Positions 1 through 11,975 of a DNA stretch of 64,000 bases are shown here, one piece after another (the stretch's first letter is position 1; the number at the start of each line of letters is the position of its first letter). The notes under the pieces are model-generated. The model had not been told where the DNA came from. It saw only the letters and a program-made list of their open reading frames with translations, and made no database searches. The position numbers were made by a program, and so were the translations under genes. Source of the DNA: Isoetes taiwanensis (lineage: Eukaryota > Streptophyta > Lycopodiopsida > Isoetales > Isoetaceae); assembly GCA_021234155.1 (NCBI GenBank), contig JAJEKV010000085.1, positions 3,544,706 through 3,608,705 on the forward strand, read 5' to 3'.

Positions 1-1630
1 AAGATATGATTATCTTGCATTCTTAATGATTTGATTGTATGATATGAATCATTAGCAGAGCTTATTCATTATTCTGCATTGATGCTTAAATATGAATCGT
101 ACCTTATAAATGGTTTGGCATCTGACCTTAATTTGCACACTTAATGATTTGATGGCACTTAATAAATCTGTAATTTAGACAAGCCTAATACCTTTAGTAT
201 ATTGACCTTTTTTTAAAGCATATTCGACTTGTGGGATAGTTAAAGGGCTCTCTTTGGAATCCAAGCCCAAATCGGAAGCCAATAAAGCACCACATTTCTA
301 GTCCACTGCTTTTTTATGTTTGCTCTTGCACATGTGCCTTGCCACGTGGCATCTTTTCAATGGGGAGGTGGTTCTACCGAAAGCAAATCTTGTGGTCTGC
401 AGGTCAGACCTCAGCCCGTAGATCATTACAAACGTGCTGCACAACTGCATCTATTTTCGATAGTAACAAGGGGACCTAGCAAATACACTAATGTCTTGTA
501 GTGCAATTGTAGATTCCTTCTCTAAAAACTGAAATTTTGGCCTCTTTTGGGGTTTTTTTATTGTAAAAATTATTCAAAATAATATATTGCAATTTAAAAC
601 AAGCATTTTTTGAACCCAATGGAAAAAGATATAAAAAGGGAAGATTAGATATATTTTCAACTCAAGTAAAATTATACTTTTAAAAGTTGCAAGTATCATG
701 TCTCACTCATAGGAACTTAAAAGTTCAAGAGGAACCCGTTCATAAACAAAGGTTCTTCGTCATCTTTTTCAACATCTACAATGATACAAGAACCAGCAAG
801 AATAGATTCTTGCTTCACTGGTTCCTCCTCTCATCGAGAGGAATCAAGGTAGTAAAACCTGCAAGATTAATGTAGATTCCTTGTCAATGGCAGTTGAACC
901 CTAGATCTGCAGAGAATAATAATGAAATTCACGGAGTCCTTTATCAAAACAATTCTTCCCTTTCCTCAAGGCACATGGACACGCTGCAGTTGTCATAAAA
1001 CAAAAAAAATACATTGACTATGCAATCCCCTGGTTGGCATTCAATGAAAGTATAATGATAAGCATTGAGACTTCTGGACCTCTGGATCTGGTAACAATTG
1101 ACCATTCTGTAAGCTTTTGCAAAACTGCACAACTTGCTGGATGCTGAAAAACATTTCTTATCTATCGTGTTGTGTGTTGTAGTGGGAAATGTTACTGCAG
1201 TAAACAATGTGGAGCATTTCCAAACGTTAGCAAATCTAGCACTTCCATTGTTTCCTCTAATATTTATCTTCAATGTTCTAAAATTTATCTTCAACCTGTA
1301 CACAAGTTAAGAAAATTAAAGATTTAGTCATTTCTACAGGCGCATAAACAGAAGAGCATGCAAAGATGCTTTATAAAAATGATGTTGTCTACGAAGTTAA
1401 GCAAATGACAGAAAAAATTGTTCCTTATGGATGCCGTCATAGGCAACAGAATTAGGAAAACAATCCAAATAATTCAATCCAACTCAAGGGTAAGATAGTG
1501 AAGGACGCTTCGCTAAAAGTTGTACCCCACTAGCGATTTTACACCCCTTCCCCCTTTCTTAAAGGCTTACTCGTCGCATGGAAAACAATGAAAATTTGGT
1601 TTACATTAAGTGGAAATGCTCTAAAATGCT
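1..1630. other. AT-rich stretch, no supported gene
   Basis: I see no conserved domain or convincing splice structure here. A minus-strand open frame of 119 codons at 944-1303 has no recognisable motif and is probably chance. Confidence 0.4.
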
Positions 1631-1639
1631 GCTACCACT

Positions 1640-2200
1640 CCACTATGGTGGATTCCAGTCAATTTTCATAATAAGAATGGACCTCTTGCATTGGTAACGA
1701 GATGGATCGGCTGTGGTATAAATTATTTCTCAATGTGGTACAAGCATAATCAGTTAAGAGGATGGGCAAAGTTCAAAGATATTGGGTTCTCTCATCTGTT
1801 CCTTTAGTCAGGACCATTTGTAAAGTCATCTTACAAGTGTCTGAAAGCAATTGGTGTCATTTCCTTGCACTCCAAGCGGAATATGCAAGTTAGAGTTTCA
1901 AAAACTAAGAATGTGTGGAAAGGTGTCTGGCCGAAGTGCATTCCTCCAAGAGTGTGCTCACTTATTTGGCAAGTAGTGCATAGAGCCCTCTATGTGAATA
2001 TCATTGTTACTAAGTACAAAGAAGAAGTAGATCTATTATGCCCCGTGTGCAAAGTGAGCAATGAATCCCTGGAACATTGCCTAGTAGAATGCACTGACCT
2101 GCAACTGGTATGGAACTGGTGTGAGTTAAGATTTGGCAACTCACTAGGGATCAATCATATCTCCCGGGCATTTATCCAGTGGAATCTTCTTTTTTATTTT
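1640..2200 (+). mobile_element. L1-type LINE fragment with C-terminal zf-RVT domain
   Basis: The frame at 1865-2320 encodes the zinc-binding domain that follows reverse transcriptase in plant L1 LINEs. A block of the form W-x-PPRV-x-LIW-x-VVHRAL (about residues 24-43) is followed by CPVC and then EHCLVEC, giving the Cys/His spacing of zf-RVT. Frames just upstream (about 1640-1860) probably belong to the same element. No reverse transcriptase core and no poly(A) tail can be seen, so this is an internal fragment truncated at both ends. The match beyond about 2170 is lost. Confidence 0.65.
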
Positions 2201-2880
2201 GTGATGGAGTTGGGAATCGTGCCATGGAACGCCACATGTTACGCCGCATGCGGCGTTCCCTTCCCCGCTTGCGTCTCCTCTTGCGGGATGTGGGCTGGCA
2301 GCGTTGATTGCCAGTTTTGAATCAAGCTTCTTCATTTCTCTGTGCCCTTCATTCATTTCATATTCAGAAGGATCTGGATCTGTTGTGCCACTGCCAGACC
2401 TTGCATTTTGCTTAGGGTCAACAGAATCAACATGTTTTTAGTAGGTTTAGAACTCTCTCTTTCCTCTGCCCCTGTGGTACACATAGATTTGAAGCTTGCA
2501 GCACCTTTTTCTTTGCATTTTGAATTCTTGCTACTTAGCCGAAGCTGAATGGGCATCAGGAGGAGGAGTCATAGTGATTGAGTAGAACTGGTTGAAGCTT
2601 CCAGTTCATAATAGGTCGCAGGCACACAGGGAGGAGCCCTACTCCATTCCGTATTTTTGCTCTGCTCCGGCGATTCCAAGAGTGCATTTCGCTTTACGGT
2701 TTTGTTTTGGGTTGCCTTTGCATAATGGCAAGTGTCATTCAAATATGTGAAGGCATCTTCTGGTGCTTCCTTCTTTCATCCAAGAAATGGTAAGCTTTGG
2801 ACTGTAGAATTCTGTTACACATTTTCCATGTCCTTAATCTTTCATCATTTTTTCTTTCTTTTCTTCCGATGAGGTGATGC
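2201..2880. other. Intergenic stretch without recognisable feature
   Basis: Short overlapping frames only. No domain, repeat or RNA gene was recognised. Confidence 0.3.
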
Positions 2881-3884
2881 TCCTGCATCTGCACTTGAGA
2901 GCAGTAAGCACGTTTTTCTGAATTTCTATTGGCATGTAGAATGTCGGATCTGTACTACCAAAACGTGAGAGCTATTCAATAGTTGATAGTTTTCTTATAT
3001 CGATTTTTCTAACTCTGCATTTGATTTGAGTCTGATGAATGTTTTTTTCCCTAAAATCACAAAAGAGCACCATTTACAGAGGAGGTGAGTCTATCACATG
3101 TTAAAATAGAGGAATCCGTCCATTCCAGAAGCGCATACATGCTTTTTTGACACAAAATACAAGGATCAGATAAAGGAAGTTCTTTTTTCTTTGGTTTGGC
3201 AGTTTTTTACTCCAGTATTTGTCATCTATGGAGGGATGTTGGAAAAGGAACGCCAGAAGAAGAATTAGCAAAAACATAAAAAAGCAAGGCATTACAACAA
3301 TGAACAGAACTGGTAAGATTCGGAACATACTTATAGACTTTGGGCTCTACAGTTTCAATTTCTGCTATAATTCCAGAGCCGAATAGTTGATAACATTAAT
3401 GGATGCTTGAACAAAATATATATATTTTTCTGTAAACACAAGTCTACGCATTGAAAAGCACAAATAAGATTTGAAAAGCGCACTGACCTTCGTGGCATAA
3501 AAGGTGGCAATGCATATATGCGAAACATGTATAGTGATGTTTACACCATCAAATAACCTCTTAAAAGAGCATAAATGTATTTTTTTTGTTGGAAGTATAG
3601 GTAGTATATAGATATTGCCTTATCAAGATGTTAAAACCACATTTTACATCATATATATAAATCGTAATCTAGCTATAACAGTAGTATCCTTCAATGGATA
3701 CTATCTGAATAAGATGTCCTATCTCATCGTACAACTTTATTCCATCCAGGCCAATATGTAAGGAGAAATGAAAGGAGGGCAATGGCCACAAAACGATGGT
3801 ATAGTCTGTTGTTTTTTTTTATTTTTTATTTTATGTTTGTTTACATTTTATTTTCTAACATAAGACCCAATTTAATCCCAAAAT

Positions 3885-4105
3885 AGTTGCTTGCAGCAAT
3901 TGGGTTACCAAATTTGCCTAGACCTATGCAATCATTGCGAATTGTGGTATATGATCTTCCATTGAGATTTTATGAGACAATAAGTGGCTTTAACTTCAAC
4001 AAAGACATTGCAAGGGAGTTCTTTTTGCTTCAGAAAGCGATTCTCATTCCCAAGCAAACCATTGAGCATGCTCAATATCTGTTGTCTTTTGTTTGATTCA
4101 TTTCC
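3885..4105 (+). repeat. Direct repeat, copy 1
   Basis: Copy 1 of a diverged direct repeat. It shares GTTGCTTGCAGCA, GGGTTACCA(A/G)ATTTGCCTA and CTCAATATCTGTTGTC-like phrases with the copy about 470 bp downstream. Confidence 0.6.
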
Positions 4106-4354
4106 TTTCATATTCTGAGTCTAATTTGCAATCTGAGCATTTGATTTGAGTCTCATAAATGTTCATTTCCTTCAAAAGGGTGCCATTTTTGGAGGACATG
4201 AGTTGTTAAATGCTTTCCGAAATAGAGGTATCCAAGCTCTTACATGCTTTGTTGGCGCACAAAGAAGGAGGGCGGCCATGGAATGAGAGTATTTGTTTTT
4301 ATGTTTGTTTACATTTTTTGTTTCTTATATAGGACCCCATTTCATCCCCATGTG

Positions 4355-4610
4355 GTTGCTTGCAGCAAAACTGATACATGGGTTACCAGATTTGCCTACA
4401 CCTATGCAATCATTATGAACTGCTGTATATGATATCCATTGTGATGATAAGCTTTTATTACACAAGAAGTGGTTTTAACTTCATTGCAAAAGAAAACAAA
4501 ATGCAAGAGAGGTCTTTTTGCCTCAGAGGGCATTCCCATTTTCCAACAAACCATTGGGTATGCTCAATATCTATTGTCTTTTGTTTGATAAATTCCTCTC
4601 ATATTTTGTT
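4355..4610 (+). repeat. Direct repeat, copy 2
   Basis: Diverged second copy of the 3885-4105 block, sharing the splice-acceptor-like GCTTGCAG and the same order of phrases. It carries indels that destroy the frame open in copy 1. Confidence 0.6.
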
Positions 4611-5210
4611 CCCTTTATGATTCTAATTTACAATGTCCTTTTGGGTGCAGATTCCCTCACGGATTCACAGTCTATATTGTTCAATAGGGTCAGACATGGA
4701 AGCCTGTTATGGGGAAAAAAATGGGGTAGGGATTATATTTTACTAGCTTTGTATATTTGCACCATCACCTTCCTCGAATATTGTATTTTCAACAGTAGCA
4801 CATAGAAGAGCAGCACCAAATTAGGCACCCATTTGATGCAGATGATCTGTTTGCTGGCAAGCTCATGTATGAATCAAGCAGTTTCTCTAGGTTCTGTCTT
4901 CTATTATTATAAGAGCGCTATGACAAGCTTGCCAAGATAAGTTTACACTTTTTTTTTTCATTTCCGAAATTTTAATTGAAATTGGAGTAGAAAAGCTAGG
5001 GTCGAAAAAACTGCCTATGCCACTTTTATTATGTGGATCATTCGTTTTGCAGAAAATAGCTGTTTTACTTTCATTTTGCTTTCTTTTAGGTGTTCAAACT
5101 TTTAGAGAATCCGATGGAGAATTGGTTCTTTTGACCTATAGGGTCAAGTTTTTTATCTGGCACACAAGAGTTATTTGGCACATTTGTTGCTCTATTGAAC
5201 CACAATAAGT

Positions 5211-5825
5211 ATTATTTGCTTTCTGCTCTGTTGCTTTCTATATGTGCTAGATGTACTCTTAGAAGGAATAATGTCCATTCATGTGGTTTATGTATTTTAT
5301 GATTCATTTGAATACATACAATTATATAGTTCATTGGCATTACTAGATCTGTTGGATAGATTTCCCAAATCAAATATGACAGATATAGTCATGCATGTTG
5401 TGCACCAATGTTTTTTGTTCGATATTCAAGGTGTCTTAATAAGTTGCTTAATGTTTTCTAGATTATCATAATTCAGATAATATCATTAAATCCAAAATTT
5501 AAATGATTTGGTTATCTAATAAATTATGCTACATGTGAGAGCAATATGGAGAAGTTTGGATGGTTGTTCGATTGTAAAGAGGCAAACAAGCTATGTAATT
5601 GCATTATACTGTTTACTTTGTTGCCTTCTATTTGTCTGTATCTATTTGACAGTATGGCAACAACTAGAGGAACAAAATCCTGACTTCCTTGCAATTTTAG
5701 CCTTTCAGATCTAACTATAATAGATCAAATCTTGGTAAGTTTTGTCATACTAATACCTTCTAATACCTTCTTGAAACATTGGTACAGAAATGATATTTCT
5801 TTTAGAGCCCGTTTCTAATTTTCTT
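5211..5825. other. No supported feature
   Basis: AT-rich DNA with short frames only. Confidence 0.3.
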
Positions 5826-5876
5826 TTAGGCCGATTGGTCTCAGTGGACGATAAAAAAACTATTCTATTCTATTTT
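5826..5876 (+). mobile_element. Very short LINE 3' terminus with (TATTC)n tail
   Basis: GGCCGATTGGTCTCAGTGGA followed by CGATAAAAAAAC and a short (TATTC)n run. It is nearly identical to the reverse complement of the 3' end of the LINE at 18165-20190. Only the last 50 or so bases were inserted, an extreme 5' truncation typical of target-primed reverse transcription. Confidence 0.65.
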
Positions 5877-7060
5877 ACTTGCTTTTACTTCATAGGCCTA
5901 TGATGGGAGGAAGATTATGAGTATGTATACTCCATATCACTTAGCAAAAGAATAAAAATTGATGCATGTCTATCGAAGAGATACATTTTGGAACAATTAC
6001 TGTTGATCTATAAACATGGTATAGGTTTGTGTTAAGTGCTAAAGGGTTACAAGTTTGAACATGAGCTGTAATACTTTATTTTCTGTACACTACTATTTTC
6101 TTCTGATTAAATAGCAAGATTGGTATTCATGAATGTATGCGAATATAGAATTAGCTTGGTTCATTTGCATTAGAGAATGTCCTATAAATATTTGTTGCCA
6201 TTTTTTATTCATATAGAAGAATTGTATCCCAAGTATTCTGGGTTTTTATACGCAGATGGAAGAAATATCCAAGGAATTGTAAGCCTCAATTCGCTCTAAC
6301 TCATCATCTAATAATTTTACCAGTTGAAGCCCACTACAAAAGTCTACTTACATGGAGATGAAAAGAATAGTTTATCAAAGATCTAAAGTTTCAAAGTAGG
6401 TTGGAAGTATAAATGGATTTTATGGTGCATCTCACCATGGTTCTATCAGTGGATTTGCAAAAAAAGTGCGATGTTTCTTGCTGCAAATGGTTGTGAGTTT
6501 GGCTCAAGATGCAATCCAACCTTACATGCAATTTTTACCTTGAACTTATGGCAAAGTTTCATGCTCGATTTTATATGCAATAATTGGGTCATATCCAATT
6601 TGGCATTGTCAACTGGCTAGGGCATAAGAGCCCAACACAATGGATCATGACATTGTATACTTAGAAGATACAAATATTTAAATTGCCATTCTCCCCACTT
6701 TCAACTACATATATGCAATTCCCTTTCTATTGCATTTCTTATAGTTGTTTTGTACTGGTCTAAATTTCCCAATGGTCCAAATTTTCCAATGTGCTCACTC
6801 CTCCTCCTATTCTTCTTTGATCCCAAGATCTACCGTCTACTTCACCCATCATTCCATTATTCTATTCTATTATTCTATATGCCCATGACTAATGCGTGAC
6901 CTCCTTAAAACCTATATCTATTACCTCATTATATCTAGGAACATTATTTGAGACTGAACTACATACATCTATGGACGCGATTACATTTTCAACTCTTTAA
7001 TTCACCTACAAACTCCACACGTATACCCATTTCACATGTCTATGACTAATGCCCGACATT
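5877..7060. other. No supported feature
   Basis: AT-rich, no coding signal or clear repeat recognised. Confidence 0.3.
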
Positions 7061-7064
7061 GCCG

Positions 7065-7920
7065 GGAATACGTTTCTAGTAGTATATTCCAAATGCATTG
7101 CTTTTCAAATGAAGCATGGCTATTATGGATTATATCGAAAAGAAGGAAGGCAATTGTCTTCAATGGAAAATACACCTCAGGCACACAACTGGTATGTGCT
7201 CTTGAAAGGTGTTTAAGAAAGTAAATATGTACATGAATGCTAGACTACCTTGAAAGAGGTGGTCTAGGGGACCTTTATCAAACTCTAGCAGCAGCTAGAG
7301 ATCTTGAATACCACCTCTAAGGTTGAAGGTGGCTCCACCCTAAAGTTTTTGTACTTTGGTGGCAAGCCTTACATACGCTTTTGCGTGTAAACACCTTGTG
7401 GCATCACTATGATCCTCGCAACTCTGCAGTATGTCCACTTTGCCTTTCAGATGTTGAAACACTTGAGCATTGCCTCTTTTCCTGTCCAGAGGTTCAACTA
7501 ACATGGTCCTAGCTTCAAGCATTATTTAACAGTACACTGGATTGCCAATCTGTTCTCCTAGCATCCTACCCAGGTGCATGGGCCCCAGATAAACAGAAGG
7601 CATTTCATCTCGGGTCTGGTTGGTTACTGTGGTCAATCTGGGAAAGTCGTAGGCTGCACATTTTTTAAGGCATTTATTCACCTGTTTGTAGAGTCATTGC
7701 TGTAGCCCAGGCTAAGATACTGATGGCTTATGACTCTTCCTCCCTCAGGGAAGAAGTGAGAGACCATACTTGGATTTAGTCTCTCCAAATTAATTCTTAT
7801 CATTAGTCTTCTATGCTGGAGTGAGTACATAATGCTTCAGGCTCGTGCTTCGGGAGCATTGTCTTGTGCTCGCACAACTAGATGAGATTTGTACATCTTG
7901 TAGACACGTTGTCTCATAAA
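7065..7920 (+). mobile_element. Decayed L1-type LINE 3' region (zf-RVT)
   Basis: Translation of about 7328-7512 gives R-W-L-H-P-K-V followed by WWQALHTLLRVN, CPLCLSDVETLEHCLFSCPE and VQLTW, a standard zf-RVT block. It lacks the start of a full frame and ends at a stop. Downstream, near 7620-7670, is the C-terminal signature WLLWSIWESRRLHIF. A second WLLWIISKRRKAIVFNGK-like signature lies upstream near 7110-7165, so two copies may be juxtaposed. The same family recurs on the minus strand at 43540-44931, where the wording near GCATAATG(C/T)(A/T)(T/C)CAGGCTCGTG is shared. Stops and frameshifts make it inactive. Confidence 0.6.
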
Positions 7921-7923
7921 GAG

Positions 7924-9096
7924 ATTTGACAAAGTTGGTTTCCATCATTTGAAACTCAAAATGAAGATGCTGCTTCCAGAAAAACAATTATGGAGAATGG
8001 TTGATGATTCTGAAGTACAATTAGGTGCCCAAGATTGGTTGGTATGTATGAGCCTCAAGATGCATGTATCAAACTTTTTCAAAGAAAACAATTTTATAAA
8101 TCTCTTCAAATGGTGGAAAATCAAAGTATGGTAGAACTCATCAATGAGTTCAAGATATTTTTGGAGCAACTTGCAGCAGTTGGCTCTCCAATTAGGGTAC
8201 TGATGCAGTGATGACCCTTAGGAAGTTTACATACTTCGTATGATAATTTTATACAATCTGTTGGTGCTCAAGCAATGGGAGTAGCTAGATCAGCCGCAAC
8301 CGTCTCTAATATTATGTCATTGCAACCCACTATAGTAATGCTTCTTCAAAGATAAACGAGAAGAAAGTCATGGAATACTTTTAGTAATGGGATGTTTGCT
8401 TTTTACTCAAGCAATAGGTGGTTAAACTATGTAGGCAAGCCCAAGTTTAGACTCAGTTCAAGATCCAATTCATCCTTCAATAATCAATCTTTCAACAAGG
8501 ATGATGCGAACACAGGCTTCAACAAGAGGCCCATGAATCGCAAACTAATATTCAATTATTGTGAAAATCCAAACTATTTTGCCAACGATTGTTATATACG
8601 ACTTGCAAAAGAACGTAATAAGGCAAATGTAGTCATCGGTGATTACCAAAAAAGCTTATTTGTCTTAGAAGTTTCATATTCTTCTGTGACTAACCATTCT
8701 AGTAGTTTACTTTAAAATTCACCACTCATATGGCTCCACAACATGATCCATTTATCTCATATTAGAGGATGCCACTTGGGTAGATAGTTCCCTTAGGAGA
8801 TGATAGACCCCTTAGTATTGAAGCATAAGGCAATGTTTCTGTACGGATCGACCAAGACAATACATGACGTATTACATGTACCCGCTTGTCAAGAACTTGC
8901 TCTCAATTAGCAAGATTTTTTATGTTGGTTTTAAAGGACAATTTGGCATCATTAAGTGCCAAAATTGAATATCACAATGGATGCAAGCTTTCTTAAGGCA
9001 AATGCGAAGGAAGATCTTTATAGATTCCCGCTTTTTAATGTGTCTGAGAACTCTATTAATGCCGTGAATATCACTTCTAATGAAGTTTATATATGG
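7924..9096 (+). pseudogene. Ty1-copia element, 5' part (gag, protease, pre-integrase)
   Basis: Decayed copia polyprotein. Near 7950-8040 lies a gag motif of the form LKMKMLLPEKQLWRMVDD. A damaged CCHC knuckle (CENPNYFANDC, with Tyr where His is expected) lies near 8560. From about 8790 the frame GDDRPLSIE, then VLHVPA-like and SISKI-like phrases (broken by stops), matches the protease to pre-integrase stretch. The final frame DLYRFPLFNVSENSINAVNI ends at EVYIW exactly where the foreign insertion begins, and the same domain resumes at 9896 with HLLCLGHAGLYVVKQL. No LTRs were found. Confidence 0.7.
9079..9096 (+). repeat. Target-site duplication, left copy (18 bp)
   Basis: AATGAAGTTTATATATGG, identical to 9878-9895. 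The first two A residues could belong to the poly(A) tail, so the duplication is 16-18 bp. Confidence 0.85.
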
Positions 9097-9877
9097 GTGA
9101 ATTGGATGACAATCTCCTCAAAAAGGATGTTGACCTTGACCTGAAACTATTCTTCAACAAACTTTCTGGAAGTGAAGAAAATTTGGACACAACTGTAGCA
9201 AGAATGTTCTGCAGAGAAGTGGTGCAATTTTATAGCATGTTTGATTTCCTCTCCATGTATAACAGATACATGACTGAGGAACAATTTGCAAGGTTCAGGG
9301 AGCAGTACTATACTCACAGATTGTTGGCTGATTTATATGGCTCCTTGTTTTGTTTGAGTGTATCTGACCTCTCTTGCTTGGATAGCATTGCTGAGTAGAC
9401 TGCTGATGGCTACACTTTTGGATCTGCTGACTCTTTCTATGCCTTCTTTAACTCTAAGCTTGACTCTCTCTCACTTCAGACCCAGTAGCCTTATCCTTGC
9501 CTTTGGCTTCTTGCCCAAATCTGCTGAGACATTAATTGCTCAATGGTATCTCCTAATCTGGCAGAATTTTGGTTGGTTTTCCTTTCAGGTGTTAACAATA
9601 TTTACTGGTTGGGGTCGTGATCTCTCCACATTTTTGAAGACTATCACATTTTTGAAGACTATCTCTACTTAACAGTTATCCTTTGACCAGCTCAGCTCAT
9701 TTCAGGATCTGATTTCTATTTCATGTACTCTTGATTATACCTCATTGCATTATGTTGGAGGTTTATAGTTAAAGATCTTTGCTATGCTCAAATCTGCTGA
9801 TCAAGGCAGACCTATGTATTGTGTTTCTTGATTAATGGAAAAATCTACTCTTACTCTCAAAAAAAAAAATAAAAAAA
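9097..9877 (+). mobile_element. Retroposed sequence of unknown origin with poly(A) tail
   Basis: A 781-bp insertion flanked by an 18-bp perfect target duplication and ending in an A-rich tail (A10-T-A9), the signature of LINE-mediated retroposition. It starts in an open frame running to 9398, with phrases FFNKLSGSEENLD and YMTEEQFARFREQYYTHRLL, then about 480 bp of 3' UTR-like sequence. I see no zf-RVT or reverse transcriptase residues, so it may be a 5'-truncated processed copy of a host mRNA or of an unfamiliar retroposon. It interrupts the copia pre-integrase domain and is therefore younger than that element. Confidence 0.7.
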
Positions 9878-9895
9878 AATGAAGTTTATATATGG
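9878..9895 (+). repeat. Target-site duplication, right copy (18 bp)
   Basis: Second copy of AATGAAGTTTATATATGG. Removing 9097-9895 restores EVYIW-HLLCLGHAG in one frame. Confidence 0.85.
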
Positions 9896-10275
9896 CACTT
9901 ATTATGCTTGGGACATGCTGGATTGTATGTTGTGAAGCAACTCCATGCTATGAAGATGGTTCGTGATTTTTAAATGTAGCCAAATACTAGTTTGCTAGTA
10001 TATAAAATATGTTTAGCTGGTAAGCATCATCAGTTACCTTTTTCCAAGGTCAGTCATTTAAGAGTCGAGCATCCACTTGAATTGGTATACATTGTTATTG
10101 GTGAGTCTAAAATACTTTTTGATAATGGCTAAGTATATTTCACCACTTTTATTGATAATTATTCTAGATGCATCATTGTGTATTATCTTGAGAAGAGATC
10201 TGCAGCATTCGGTTAAGGAGTATAAAATGTAGCTGAAAACCAACTTGGAGGGAGAATAGTGACGCAATGGAGGCG
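9896..10275 (+). pseudogene. Ty1-copia element, 3' part (integrase start)
   Basis: Continuation of the copia polyprotein after the insertion. HLLCLGHAGLYVVKQLHAMK is the GAG-pre-integrase LGH motif. Further on, GKHHQLPFSKVSHLRVEHPL and YFTTFIDNYSR match the integrase zinc-finger tail and the beginning of the catalytic core. Several stops interrupt it (for example near 9970 and 10130), and coding similarity stops near GGRIVTQWRRI at 10275. Reverse transcriptase and RNase H are absent. Confidence 0.7.
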
Positions 10276-11964
10276 GATTGACCCACGTGATGGCAGTTAT
10301 CTATCTTCTATATCAACATTATTCCGCTAGATTGACACTTGTAATGATGGTTAGTGCTCTCATGATGCCATGTTGGTTCTCTTTACTATTGGCACTTGTT
10401 TGAACAAGTCCACATACCAATCTTTGAAGAACTTTTGAGTTTGGTTAGGATTATGAATTTCTTCTTGATTTTCTCTAACCAATTGCATTGACCCCATTGT
10501 TTGCAATTTTGTTTTTAGTTACCCAGAAAAGGAATGAACTGCTACCTTTATCCATATAGTTAGTATAGATATGTTGCTCTTGGTAACCAGAGGTTTGGTC
10601 TCTTGTTCCTCAATGTGTTTAACCTTTGTTTCCAACTCATCCTCCTCGTTGTTGTAAAGCCACATTGTCTTTGTCCACAAACAGCTTTTCCCTGACTTCT
10701 TTAACTTGTCTATAGATCCTGTTCTTCTCATCCCTTTTTCTTGAGTCCATTTTTTCCTTTCTTAATCCAACCTTTAATCTATTTGAACTTGTCACTGAAA
10801 TTTCTCATACACTTATTTCTCCCAGCTTGGGAAGAGAATGAAAATATAGTTTGAAGTCTTCAGATAATTTGTTATTAATCAAGAATGAGGTGCTTTTTCA
10901 GATTGCTACTTTAATATGGCCAGAATTTTTTATATCTCCTATGTTAGGAGCTGGGCATAAGCCTCTGCTTAGTCATAATCCAAATGAAACTGAGGTACAC
11001 AAGTGGTGGCTTGACACTGGATCAACATTGGTTATCAATGTACTATGAAGAAGAATGATTGATGAGATCTAAGTCCACCTGCTCATCCTTACTTTGTATA
11101 CTTGTAGGTGAGTGAGAAGATGCATTATCTTGCTCGATCACGAGCACATAATCTACCATGCTAGAATCCCCTCACTGATTCTCTTGGCGCAAGTGCATTC
11201 GTTGGATACTGAACAATGTTGATATCTTGATAGATCTACTAATCTCTGACCAACATGTTCCTATGTTTCCATGAGGAAATAAAGTCGATCCTCGGCTATA
11301 GAGTTCAAGTGGTCTCCTTTCTGCTATAGAAAGCCCCTACAATTTTAGAAGACCATATGTAGGCAAAATTCCTACTTGGCAGCGATAGCATTTTGTGCAC
11401 ATGTTGTTGTTGTCACTTGCGGCTATTGCATTGGAAAGTGGTGGCATGCAAAAGTATAATTGAGTATGTTACTGGTTGATATACATGCAGGGCTATATAT
11501 TGGCTTTTATAGATAGAAAAGAAAAAACACAAATAAAACAAGGGATCAACCAAGGGAGAGTTGTTCAAATGCTGCAGCAAAGACATCCTAGAGATGGTTA
11601 GGGCGCAAAAAACTTAGGGCGGTGGCGGTGGCCGCCCAACTCTATTCTTTCATGATGAGCAGCGAGGCTGGAAGGCATGGAGTCCTTCATACTCGATCCT
11701 AATGCTTGTGTTAGGCCGATTTGTGTCTGGATTTCAATTTTGATACAAGAAGGTTTTTTTGCTGGAGCATTGCCGCTGCTTTCAGATTCTTTTCTTCACG
11801 CATCAAATGACAAGGTAAGGCTTGATCAGAACATGTTCTTTCAGTTTGGATAGTTCATAGATCTTTGCTTTAAAGGCATAAGCATGGATTCTTCTTCCAA
11901 GTTGCACTCATTGCAACTTGAAGGCTGCACTTCTGTGGTTCTGCACTCATTGCAGAAATGGATA
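10276..11964. other. Unassigned non-coding stretch
   Basis: No domain recognised. The frame at 10851-11048 has a phrase WWLDTGSTLVINVL that loosely resembles an aspartic-protease site but has no supporting context. A fragment beginning near 11580 may be the start of a LINE-derived region continuing to 13118. Confidence 0.3.
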
Positions 11965-11975
11965 CAGGCTTAGTT
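11965..11975 (+). repeat. Target-site duplication, left (CAGGCTTAGTT)
   Basis: CAGGCTTAGTT immediately precedes a poly(T) run and is repeated exactly at 12435-12445. Confidence 0.85.

Larger units (their letters stand above)
2880..5210 (+). pseudogene. Duplicated exon-like block of unidentified gene
   Basis: Several short frames lie directly after good 3' splice acceptors. One follows TTGCTTGCAG at about 3897 and reads AIGLPNLPRPMQSLRIVVYD. Another follows GGTGCAG near 4650. A third follows ACATAG near 4805 and includes RHPFDADDLFAGKLMYESSS. The first is repeated in diverged form at about 4355-4605, now with frameshifts and stops. Flanking DNA with the phrase TTGATTTGAGTCT is also repeated (near 3023 and 4141). 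This looks like exons of a host gene with internal duplication and decay. I do not recognise the family. Confidence 0.3.

Noticed and set aside
944-1303. 119-residue minus frame as a gene
   Set aside because: No motif, no splice context and unremarkable composition.
10851-11048. Aspartic protease site (WWLDTGS)
   Set aside because: Only a short match; no gag, integrase or RT next to it in frame.
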